Source of the DNA: Gammaproteobacteria bacterium
Lineage (GTDB): Bacteria; Pseudomonadota; Gammaproteobacteria; Xanthomonadales; Rhodanobacteraceae
DNA length: 5,040 nucleotides
Reading direction: 5' to 3'
Assembly: GCA_005877675.1 (NCBI GenBank)
Contig: VBNZ01000115.1
Coordinates: 5,746-10,785, forward strand
The position numbers and the translations under genes were made by a program. Every line of letters starts with the position of its first letter. Position 1 is the first letter of the stretch. The notes below the pieces were generated by a model. The model saw only the letters and a program-made list of their open reading frames with translations, searched no databases and was not told where the DNA came from. Shown in pieces: positions 1-5,040 of this stretch.

Positions 1-2231
1 AACCAGCCTCTCTTGGTGCAAACCCCTTGCTCGCCTTGCAGGATGGACGCGTCACTTTTGATCCGGGCGGTGGTGGACCTATACCCACGGGTAGTTACAC
101 CAACCCGGTGGATGACGTTGCCTTCAATATCGTCGTAGACCCAAGCACCGGTCGAATCGATTGGTCCGCGTCGTTCCAGAACCAACCCTTCGGAATCGAT
201 GCCGTAGTGGTGAAGGGCGGCCCGAGCTTCAATGCGTATGTCTACGATCCTGAAACACCTGCTCACCCGGAGACGGATGCGTCTTCCGATACGGGGCTAC
301 TCCCTCCGGACAACTGCGGGAATGGAACGCAGTGCGGATTGAGCCACGTGCTTTTTTGCTATGACCGCCCGCTGCAGATCAGCAAAACGGCCGATCCGCA
401 TTTTACGCGTACACACAACTGGACGCTGACGAAAACAGTCAGCGCGTCTTCGCTCAATCTGTTCAACGGCGATGCGGGCGATGTGAGCTACACGGTTGCG
501 GCACAGGAAGATGTGACCCCGCCGCTGGATTCGTTCTTCACGATTTCCGGTACGGTCACCATTTCCAATCCTTGGCCGTTCCCGGCGAACATCACGGCAA
601 TCACTGATCAACTCCATGACGGCACCCCCATCACGCTGAGCTGCGCGACCGGCGTACTCGGCGCAGGTCAGAGCGAAAACTGCAACTACACTCAGGCGAT
701 CATCACGGCTATCCATGCCGGTGACGCGCGCATCAATACGGTCACGGTTACGGTAGATCCGAGCAGCCAAGTCAGCGGTGGCTCTGCGACTGCAACAGCA
801 ACGTATTCGACGCCGACCACTGAAAATCACACTTCGATCAGCGTGACCGACACCGACTCCGGTGCTGGCGGCCCCTGGAATTTCACGGGTTCGGGCAGCG
901 TCAGTTACGGCAAGACATTCGACTGCAGCGGACAAGGCTCACAGCGCACATACGGCTACGATTTCAACAATACGGTCAGCGATGGCATCGGTGATTCGGC
1001 CAGCGCCAAAGTGCATGTCGATTGTTACAGTCTGGCCGTTAACAAGACCGCTGGCACGCAATATACCCGCTCATGGACCTGGAACATCGCCAAGAGCTAT
1101 ATATCGCCAGCGTTGACGGTAGATACGAATAACGACCACACGCCGGACGCGCTGTTGGTGCACACGAACCAGACGGTCACACTGAACTATAACGTTGTCG
1201 TTGGCGCAACTTCTGTCGATAGCGCGTTTGGCGTCGGTGGTCAGATCACGGTCAGCAACAACGATCCGCTGCGCGATGCGACTCTGACAGCCCTGGTCGA
1301 TTCGTTGCCTACGGCAAGCGGCATGGTAGTGAATTGCGGCGGCGCCTCCACGGTGCCCGCCGGGGGCCAATTGACGTGCACCTATTCCGCGTCGCTGCCG
1401 AGCGCGACTTCTCAGACGAATACCGCAACGGCAACCCAGCAGAATTACCACTACGCCGCCAATGGCACAGGTACGGCCGCCGGTACGAAGGACTATTCCG
1501 GCACTGCGTCGGTCGCCTTCGCCGGTCCGACTACGTCAGTCGACCAATGCGTGAACGTCAGCGACCTGTTCAACGGTGTGGTGCCTTCCTCGTTGGCCAA
1601 TGGCCTGTGCGCAACGCCGGGAAGCTTCTCGAGGACGTTGAGCTCCGCCGCCAGTTTCAACTGGGATCCGAGCCTGGGCACCTGCAAGACGATCGCGGTA
1701 CCTAACGTTGCGAGCTTCCAGAGCACGACTTCGCCGGCTAATGGCAGCAGCACGGCGACGATCAATATCACCAATCAGGACTGCGCACTCGGTTGCACCC
1801 TGACGCAGGGGTATTGGAAGACGCACAGTACGTATGGTCCTGCGGCGCATCCCGATCCGGATTGGAGCAGTGTCGGTGGCCCGGATGCTTCGTTCTTCTT
1901 CAGCGGTCAATCGTGGTATCAGGTGTTCTGGACACCGTCATCGGGTGGCAACGTTTACTACAGCCTGGCGCATCAGTATGAAGCGGCCGTGCTCAACGGG
2001 TTCAACGGTGCCTCGGAACCGGCGCAGGTGCAGGATGCAGTGAATACGGCCTTCCTCCTGTTCAACAACCCGGCCAATACGCCACTCGCGATCGGCAGGC
2101 TCAAGTCGAACTCGCCGTTGCGGCAGCAGTTCATCAGCCTGTCGGCACTGCTCGACATGTACAACAACGGCAGCTATCCCGGTGGCCCGCTGCATTGCTC
2201 GGAGGATTCGGCCTCGTCGTCCTCGCCGTAA
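1..2231 (+). CDS. Secreted modular cysteine-rich surface protein of unknown function, 5'-truncated by the window edge
   Basis: The reading frame (first full codon at position 3) is open to the left edge, so the true start and any signal peptide lie outside; the TTG at 27 is only the first possible start inside the window and has no convincing ribosome site. Residues below are counted from that TTG. About 21-112 form a beta-rich domain with VVVKGGPSFNAYVYD and a Cys-rich GLSHVLFCYD end. Two diverged modules follow, about 117-334 and 335-500, each opening K-T-A-x3-[FY]-T-R-x3-W (K120 and K340) and each carrying a Cys pair before a Thr/Ala-rich strand (C206/C219, C437/C451). The C-terminal domain, about 586-724, opens with C586, C590 and TQGYWKTH (593-600) and contains SLAHQYEAAVLNGFNGA. 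Fifteen cysteines, the Thr/Ser/Asn-rich composition and the absence of membrane segments point to an exported, disulfide-bonded protein. Such modules occur in secreted proteins of several phyla, as I recall. No sorting motif or membrane anchor is seen; the tail is Ser-rich. An adhesin or matrix role is a guess. By eye its GC is somewhat lower than in tig and clpP. Confidence 0.85.
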   Translation, partial: PASLGANPLLALQDGRVTFDPGGGGPIPTGSYTNPVDDVAFNIVVDPSTGRIDWSASFQNQPFGIDAVVVKGGPSFNAYVYDPETPAHPETDASSDTGLLPPDNCGNGTQCGLSHVLFCYDRPLQISKTADPHFTRTHNWTLTKTVSASSLNLFNGDAGDVSYTVAAQEDVTPPLDSFFTISGTVTISNPWPFPANITAITDQLHDGTPITLSCATGVLGAGQSENCNYTQAIITAIHAGDARINTVTVTVDPSSQVSGGSATATATYSTPTTENHTSISVTDTDSGAGGPWNFTGSGSVSYGKTFDCSGQGSQRTYGYDFNNTVSDGIGDSASAKVHVDCYSLAVNKTAGTQYTRSWTWNIAKSYISPALTVDTNNDHTPDALLVHTNQTVTLNYNVVVGATSVDSAFGVGGQITVSNNDPLRDATLTALVDSLPTASGMVVNCGGASTVPAGGQLTCTYSASLPSATSQTNTATATQQNYHYAANGTGTAAGTKDYSGTASVAFAGPTTSVDQCVNVSDLFNGVVPSSLANGLCATPGSFSRTLSSAASFNWDPSLGTCKTIAVPNVASFQSTTSPANGSSTATINITNQDCALGCTLTQGYWKTHSTYGPAAHPDPDWSSVGGPDASFFFSGQSWYQVFWTPSSGGNVYYSLAHQYEAAVLNGFNGASEPAQVQDAVNTAFLLFNNPANTPLAIGRLKSNSPLRQQFISLSALLDMYNNGSYPGGPLHCSEDSASSSSP

Positions 2232-2250
2232 GTTTCCAGAGTCGCAACCA

Positions 2251-2276
2251 GCCGGTCGCCCTCAACGGCGGCCGGC
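2251..2276 (+). other. GC-rich stem-loop 20 bases after the surface-protein gene
   Basis: GCCGGTCGCC (2251-2260) pairs with GGCGGCCGGC (2267-2276) in a 10-bp stem with one G-T wobble and a six-base loop. No T-tract follows, so it is not an intrinsic terminator by itself. It sits just upstream of the strong terminator at 2298 and may protect the mRNA 3' end or help RNA polymerase pause. The structure is seen; the role is inferred. Confidence 0.45.
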
Positions 2277-2297
2277 CAGGGTTCGCGGTCTCGCTCC

Positions 2298-2334
2298 AAG
2301 CAGCGTGATCTCCCAGGGCGCGCTGCTTTTTTTT
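2298..2334 (+). terminator. Rho-independent terminator of the surface-protein gene
   Basis: AAGCAGCG (2298-2305) pairs perfectly with CGCTGCTT (2321-2328) around a 15-base loop, and the last stem bases run into eight consecutive T (2327-2334). This is a classical intrinsic terminator on the + strand, 67 bases past the stop codon. It separates the upstream gene from the tRNA unit. Confidence 0.9.
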
Positions 2335-2386
2335 GTCCGCCCGTCCGGGTGCCCGACATGAGGCGCTGTCCGGATCCCGCCCGTTC

Positions 2387-2416
2387 TTGCGCGCACAAAG
2401 CCCGCACCGCTAAAAT
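2387..2416 (+). promoter_or_regulatory. Sigma70-type promoter for tRNA-Leu
   Basis: The -35 candidate TTGCGC (2387-2392) and the -10 candidate TAAAAT (2411-2416, five of six consensus bases) are 18 bases apart. The bases after the -10 are GCGCG, a GC-rich discriminator of the kind found at stringently controlled stable-RNA promoters. Transcription would start near 2423-2425, giving a leader of about 76 nt before the mature tRNA. It lies between a strong terminator and the tRNA with no other gene to serve. The start site is inferred. Confidence 0.65.
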
Positions 2417-2454
2417 GCGCGATCGTTCAAGAAGATGAGTTGCGGCTTTGCGGC

Positions 2455-2493
2455 CGCAGCGCGGAGCTGCGTAATCGCCGGGATCGCCCGGCG
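2455..2493 (+). other. Two GC-rich hairpins in the tRNA-Leu leader
   Basis: CGCAGC (2455-2460) pairs with GCTGCG (2466-2471) around a five-base loop. Directly after it, CGCCGGG (2476-2482) pairs perfectly with CCCGGCG (2487-2493) around the tetraloop ATCG. The second stem ends seven bases before the mature tRNA 5' end at 2501. These would fold in the primary transcript and be removed with the leader during RNase P processing. They could also act in transcription. Only the pairing is directly seen. Confidence 0.5.
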
Positions 2494-2500
2494 TACTCAC

Positions 2501-2585
2501 GCGAATGTGGCGGAATTGGTAGACGCACCAGATTTAGGTTCTGGCGGGGTAACCCGTGAGAGTTCGAGTCTCTCCATTCGCACCA
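2501..2585 (+). tRNA. tRNA-Leu (anticodon UAG), class II, CCA encoded
   Basis: A complete cloverleaf can be drawn. The acceptor stem is GCGAATG (2501-2507) with CATTCGC (2575-2581), the discriminator is A2582, and CCA is encoded at 2583-2585. The D region contains AATTGGTAGAC. The anticodon stem is CCAGA/TCTGG (2528-2532, 2540-2544) with loop TTTAGGT and anticodon TAG at 2535-2537, which reads CUA and other CUN leucine codons depending on U34 modification. The long variable arm has a CGGG/CCCG stem (2545-2548, 2553-2556), as expected for class II tRNA-Leu. The T-arm is GAGAG-TTCGAGT-CTCTC (2558-2574). It has its own promoter and a hairpin terminator, and it lies 114 bases upstream of tig. I see no att-like repeat of its 3' end in the window, so there is no sign of an inserted island here. 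Confidence 0.98.
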
Positions 2586-2625
2586 CCTTAATCTGTGCAA
2601 TCCTCCGTGATTGCGAGAATCAAGA

Positions 2626-2650
2626 GCAGCCATCCGTGGCTGCACTTTTC
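2626..2650 (+). terminator. Probable intrinsic terminator after tRNA-Leu
   Basis: GCAGCCA (2626-2632) pairs perfectly with TGGCTGC (2637-2643) around the tetraloop TCCG, followed by AC and four T (2646-2649). The T-run is short, so termination may be partial and some readthrough into tig 50 bases downstream is possible. No convincing separate tig promoter is visible between this hairpin and the tig start, which makes readthrough a reasonable source of tig mRNA. Confidence 0.65.
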
Positions 2651-2699
2651 ACATAGAGCGTTTCCAAGAGACGCAGTTAGAAAGCTTTGAGGAAATCGT

Positions 2700-4004
2700 A
2701 TGCAAGTGTCGGTTGAGAATCTTTCCAAACTCGGGCGCAAATTGACGGTGCGCATTCCCGCCGAGCAGTACGAATCGCAGGTCAAGTCGCGTCTGGCTGA
2801 GGTCGCGCGCAGCGTGCGTCTCAAGGGCTTCCGCCCCGGCAAGATTCCGCCGAAGGTGATTGAGCAGCGTTTCGGCCAGCAGGTGCGTGGCGAGACGATT
2901 TCCGAACTGATCCGCAACAGCTTCGAGCAGGCGATCGGAGAGCAGAATCTGCGTCCGGCGATGGCGCCCGAGATCGGCACCACCGGCGAACCGGCCAACG
3001 GTCAGTTCGAGTACACCGCGACGTTCGAAGTACTGCCGGAAGTAGGCAAGGTCGACGTGAGCCAGCTCGCGATCACGCGCCCGACCGCACAGGTCGGCGA
3101 TGCCGATGTCGATACGATGATCGAGACTCTGCGTGGCCAGCGCCGCCAGTGGTCGCCGGTCGAGCGCGCGGCGCAGATTGGCGACATGGTGCTGTTCGAG
3201 TACGCCGCCGAAGGTAGCGACGCGGTCGGCACGTTCCGCCATCCGGCCGAAGGCGTCGATCGTGTCGGTACGATTCTCGGCTCCGGCGCGATGTCGAGCA
3301 CGCTCGAAGACGCGCTTATCGGCAATGCCGCGGCGCAGCCCGTGACGGCGTCCGTGACGTTCCCGGCGGATTTCCGCGTGCCCGAACTCGCCGGTCGCAC
3401 GGCGCAAGTGGAGGCCAAGATCATCCGTGTACAGGAATCGGCGCTGCCGGAAGTCGACGACGCGTTCATCAGCGCGTTTGGCATCCGCGACGGCGGCGTG
3501 GAGAAGTTCCGCGCCGACGTGCGTGCCAATCTCGAGCGCGAACTCAGAGGGATGCTGAGCGCGCGTCTGAAGAACGAAGTCGTCGGCAAGCTCGTCGCGG
3601 CTTACCCCGAACTCGACCTGCCGCAGGGTATGATCGAACGCGAGGCCGAGGCGCTCGCACGCCAGGCGCAGGAACAGGCCAGCGCGCAGGGTCAAGCCGC
3701 GCCCGGTCCGGAAGCGTTCACCGATATCGCTCGCCGCCGCGTTGCCGCCGGTGTGCTGGTCGGCGAACTTGCGCGCCAAAACAATATCCGCATCGACAAT
3801 CGCCGCGTCGCCGAGACGCTCGCCTCGTTCGCCTCGACTTACGAAGAGCCCGAGCGTGTGGTTGAACTTTACCAGCGCGACCCCCAACTCATGGGCGGAC
3901 TGCAGAGCCGCGTGATGGAAGATCAGGTTGCCGACTGGATTGCCGATCACGCGAACGTGACGGAACAGCAACTCAGCTTCGCCGAGGCGATGCGTCCAGC
4001 ATAA
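2700..4004 (+). CDS. tig: Trigger factor, ribosome-associated chaperone
   Basis: Trigger factor binds the ribosome near the peptide exit and shelters nascent chains in the cytoplasm. At 434 residues it matches the usual family length. The start ATG is preceded by GAGGA (2689-2693) with six bases spacing. Residues 1 to about 115 are the ribosome-binding domain, with the signature GFRPGKIP at 43-50. About 150-240 is the FKBP-like prolyl-isomerase domain. The rest is the substrate-binding C-terminal region, ending in the conserved stretch around DPQLMGGLQSRVMEDQV (394-410). The isomerase domain is eroded: where Escherichia coli has MIPGFED this protein has MSSTLED (198-204), and the DFTG motif reads EYAA (167-170), so isomerase activity is doubtful while chaperone activity should remain. 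It precedes clpP and clpX, a common order in proteobacteria. The stop codon TAA touches the long palindrome that follows. Confidence 0.97.
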   Translation: MQVSVENLSKLGRKLTVRIPAEQYESQVKSRLAEVARSVRLKGFRPGKIPPKVIEQRFGQQVRGETISELIRNSFEQAIGEQNLRPAMAPEIGTTGEPANGQFEYTATFEVLPEVGKVDVSQLAITRPTAQVGDADVDTMIETLRGQRRQWSPVERAAQIGDMVLFEYAAEGSDAVGTFRHPAEGVDRVGTILGSGAMSSTLEDALIGNAAAQPVTASVTFPADFRVPELAGRTAQVEAKIIRVQESALPEVDDAFISAFGIRDGGVEKFRADVRANLERELRGMLSARLKNEVVGKLVAAYPELDLPQGMIEREAEALARQAQEQASAQGQAAPGPEAFTDIARRRVAAGVLVGELARQNNIRIDNRRVAETLASFASTYEEPERVVELYQRDPQLMGGLQSRVMEDQVADWIADHANVTEQQLSFAEAMRPA

Positions 4005-4143
4005 AAGCGTTCAGAAAACTGCTGCGCTCGACATCTTGCGCGCCGGCGGTGCTCGGAATCCTCACGTACTAGATGTACGCTCCGGTTCCTGCGCTCCGGC
4101 GTCACGCAACCTGTCTTCGCTCGCGACGTTTTTGAAACGCTTT
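4004..4143. repeat. Long imperfect palindrome filling the tig-clpP gap
   Basis: About 140 bases fold back on themselves in nested blocks. The outer arms AAAGCGTT (4004-4011) and AACGCTTT (4136-4143) pair perfectly. After a 2x2 internal loop, GAAAAC (4014-4019) pairs with GTTTTT (4128-4133). Further in, TTGCG and CGCCGG (4036-4046) pair with CCGGCG and CGCAA (4096-4109, three-base bulge). GGAATC (4055-4060) pairs with GGTTCC (4084-4089), and CGTAC/GTACG (4065-4069, 4075-4079) closes a five-base loop TAGAT. The first base is the last base of the tig stop codon and the element ends 25 bases before the clpP start. It may end or attenuate tig transcription, or stabilise the tig mRNA. It may also be one copy of a dispersed palindromic repeat; the GGAATCCTCA...CTCCGGTTCC core resembles, from memory, intergenic repeats in other proteobacteria. 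Confidence 0.8.
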
Positions 4144-4168
4144 AGTCACTCACCCGCGGAGAAGCACC

Positions 4169-4801
4169 ATGAGTTCTTTCGACCCAATTCGCAATCTCAA
4201 CCTCGTGCCGATGGTGGTCGAGCAGACTTCGCGCGGCGAGCGCGCGTACGACATTTACTCGCGCCTGCTGAAGGAGCGTGTGGTGTTCTGCGTCGGCCCG
4301 GTCGACGACTACATGGCGAACGTGATCGTCGCGCAGCTGCTGTTCCTTGAGTCGGAAAATCCGGAGAAGGACATCAATCTATACATCAACAGCCCCGGTG
4401 GCGTCGTCACCGCGGGTTTGGCGATCTACGACACGATGCAGTTCATCAAGCCCGATATCAGCACGATCTGCGTCGGCCAGGCGGCCAGCATGGGGTCGTT
4501 GTTGCTCGCCGCGGGAGCGAATGGCAAGCGTTACGCGCTGCCGAACTCGCGCGTGATGATTCACCAGCCACTCGGTGGGTTCCAGGGCCAGGCTTCGGAT
4601 ATCGCGATCCACGCCAAGGAAATCCTCACGATCAAGACGCGTCTGAACGACATCCTTGCGCGTCACTGCGGCAAGAGCATCGATCAGATCGAGCATGACG
4701 TCGACCGCGACAACTTCATGAGCGCGGCCGAAGCGCAGACCTATGGCCTGGTCGACTCGGTGCTCGAGAAACGCCCGACCGATACGGTGAAAACGGCCTG
4801 A
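4169..4801 (+). CDS. clpP: ATP-dependent Clp protease proteolytic subunit ClpP
   Basis: ClpP is a cytoplasmic serine peptidase that forms a two-ring, 14-subunit chamber and degrades proteins unfolded and delivered by ClpX or ClpA. The 210 residues match the family's normal length. The catalytic triad is intact: Ser107 in GQAASMGS (103-110), His132 in MIHQPLGG (130-137) and Asp181 in DRDNF (179-183), with the same spacing as in Escherichia coli. The oxyanion-side motif INSPGG (73-78) is present. The first ten residues before NLVPMVVEQT correspond to the short propeptide that is cleaved off in relatives. The ATG is preceded by GGAG (4158-4161) with seven bases spacing, and the N-terminus aligns with known ClpP starts. 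It lies between tig and clpX. No clear promoter is seen in its 164-base upstream gap, which is mostly palindrome, so it may depend on transcription from upstream. Confidence 0.98.
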   Translation: MSSFDPIRNLNLVPMVVEQTSRGERAYDIYSRLLKERVVFCVGPVDDYMANVIVAQLLFLESENPEKDINLYINSPGGVVTAGLAIYDTMQFIKPDISTICVGQAASMGSLLLAAGANGKRYALPNSRVMIHQPLGGFQGQASDIAIHAKEILTIKTRLNDILARHCGKSIDQIEHDVDRDNFMSAAEAQTYGLVDSVLEKRPTDTVKTA

Positions 4802-4807
4802 TCCCCC

Positions 4808-4829
4808 TGCCGGGCCATACGGTCCGGCA
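4808..4829 (+). other. Stem-loop just after clpP
   Basis: TGCCGGGCC (4808-4816) pairs with GGTCCGGCA (4821-4829) in a 9-bp stem with one G-T wobble and the tetraloop ATAC, six bases past the clpP stop codon. There is no T-run after it, so it is a poor intrinsic terminator. It could mark the 3' end of clpP mRNA after trimming, or lower the amount of transcript reaching clpX. Confidence 0.5.
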
Positions 4830-4919
4830 TGCGGCGCCACTTGCGTGATGTGCGTCGCATTTCCCATTCATCTCGTCTACGGCGCCGACTGGCTGCCTGG
4901 GGCTGTATTTTGCGGCCGC

Positions 4920-4925
4920 TATGAT
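4920..4925 (+). promoter_or_regulatory. Candidate clpX promoter -10 element
   Basis: TATGAT matches the sigma70 -10 consensus in five of six bases and sits 44 bases before the clpX start codon, in an A/T-rich patch unlike its surroundings. Transcription would start near 4932. The -35 position (about 4897-4902) reads CTGGGG, a poor match, so the promoter would be weak or activator-dependent. A separate clpX promoter inside a clpP-clpX unit is known in other gammaproteobacteria. The assignment here is inferred. Confidence 0.4.
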
Positions 4926-4951
4926 ATTCTCCAGTGTGACATTTTTCTGTA

Positions 4952-4956
4952 AAGGA
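4952..4956 (+). promoter_or_regulatory. Ribosome binding site of clpX with long spacing
   Basis: AAGGA is the only clear Shine-Dalgarno-like sequence before clpX, but 13 bases separate it from the ATG at 4970, longer than the usual 5-9. No in-frame alternative start exists closer to it, and the protein encoded from 4970 aligns with known ClpX N-termini, so the start is kept. Confidence 0.55.
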
Positions 4957-4969
4957 ACCGGGGTCCGGC

Positions 4970-5040
4970 ATGAGTGACGACCGCCAAAGCCGCTCTGGCG
5001 ACAGCAACAAGATTCTCTACTGCTCGTTCTGCGGCAAGAG
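4970..5040 (+). CDS. clpX: ClpX, ATP-binding unfoldase of the ClpXP protease (3'-truncated by the window edge)
   Basis: Only the first 23 codons and two bases are in the window. ClpX is a hexameric AAA+ ATPase that recognises, unfolds and threads substrates into ClpP. The visible sequence ends in KILYCSFCGK, with Cys18 and Cys21 as the first CxxC half of the N-terminal zinc-binding domain that dimerises and binds adaptors and some substrates. This matches the family start closely (in Escherichia coli the same place reads KLLYCSFCGK). The ATPase motifs and the ClpP-docking loop lie beyond the edge. It starts 168 bases after the clpP stop, on the same strand, which fits the standard clpP-clpX arrangement, usually followed by lon. 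Confidence 0.95.
   Translation, partial: MSDDRQSRSGDSNKILYCSFCGK

Noticed and set aside
297..935. A 212-codon minus-strand frame inside the surface-protein gene
   Set aside because: Arg-rich composition, no start signal, and the + strand frame has clear conserved modules and motifs.
2447..2457. The 11-mer TTTGCGGCCGC shared with 4909-4919 near another promoter
   Set aside because: The core is an 8-base GC palindrome likely by chance in GC-rich DNA, and the positions relative to the two promoters differ.
2435..2656. A small + strand open frame running through the tRNA
   Set aside because: It reads straight across tRNA-Leu and its terminator and has no ribosome site; it is a chance frame.
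2501..2700. tRNA-Leu 3' end as an integration site for a mobile element
   Set aside because: tig follows within 114 bases, no integrase gene is present, and no repeat of the tRNA 3' end is seen in the window.
2649..3971. A 440-codon open frame on the minus strand opposite tig
   Set aside because: It mirrors the tig frame in a GC-rich gene, its product is low-complexity Arg/Ala/His-rich and unlike any family I know, and tig is unmistakable on the + strand.
4132..4158. TTTGAAA-like -35 box that could be a sigma32 or sigma70 promoter for clpP
   Set aside because: The matching -10 position falls on the clpP ribosome site with a poor sequence, which would leave almost no leader; the TTGAAA is better explained as part of the palindrome's right arm.
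4036..4350. A 104-codon + strand frame covering the palindrome and the start of clpP
   Set aside because: It overlaps clpP in another frame, and its Arg/Ala/Ser-rich sequence has no family features.

Overview
The window looks like part of a chromosome of a GC-rich gammaproteobacterium, most likely of the Xanthomonadales/Lysobacterales (Rhodanobacteraceae or Xanthomonadaceae relatives). The grounds are the order tRNA-Leu, tig, clpP, clpX on one strand, the sequence character of the trigger factor (its divergent middle domain and its C-terminal DPQLM...QSRVMEDQV...DWIA stretch), and promoter -10 elements set in GC-rich surroundings. The taxonomic call rests on recalled family features, not on a search. 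All supported genes are on the + strand.

Positions 1-2231 hold the 3' part of a long gene for a cysteine-rich, Thr/Ser/Asn-rich extracellular protein. It has an N-terminal beta-rich domain, two diverged copies of a beta-sandwich-like module opening with K-T-A-x3-[FY]-T-R-x3-W, and a C-terminal domain starting with a TQGYWKTH motif. Its start and any signal peptide lie left of the window. The gene is closed by a strong intrinsic terminator (8-bp stem, eight T) at 2298-2334.

Positions 2387-2650 form a self-contained tRNA unit: a good sigma70-type promoter (TTGCGC, 18 nt, TAAAAT) with a GC-rich discriminator, a leader of about 76 nt with two GC hairpins, a class II tRNA-Leu(UAG) with encoded CCA at 2501-2585, and a short hairpin followed by TTTT.

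Positions 2700-5040 are the protein quality-control cluster: tig (trigger factor, ribosome-bound chaperone), clpP (proteolytic subunit) and the first 23 codons of clpX (AAA+ unfoldase that feeds ClpP). The tig-clpP gap is almost entirely filled by a roughly 140-bp imperfect palindrome that begins on the last base of the tig stop codon. The clpP-clpX gap holds a 9-bp stem-loop and a probable clpX promoter. Together these genes cover folding of nascent chains and ATP-dependent degradation of failed products.

No clearly new biological system is visible. The points most worth a second look are the long palindrome between tig and clpP, the eroded prolyl-isomerase site of trigger factor, and the modular secreted protein with its TQGYWKTH domain.
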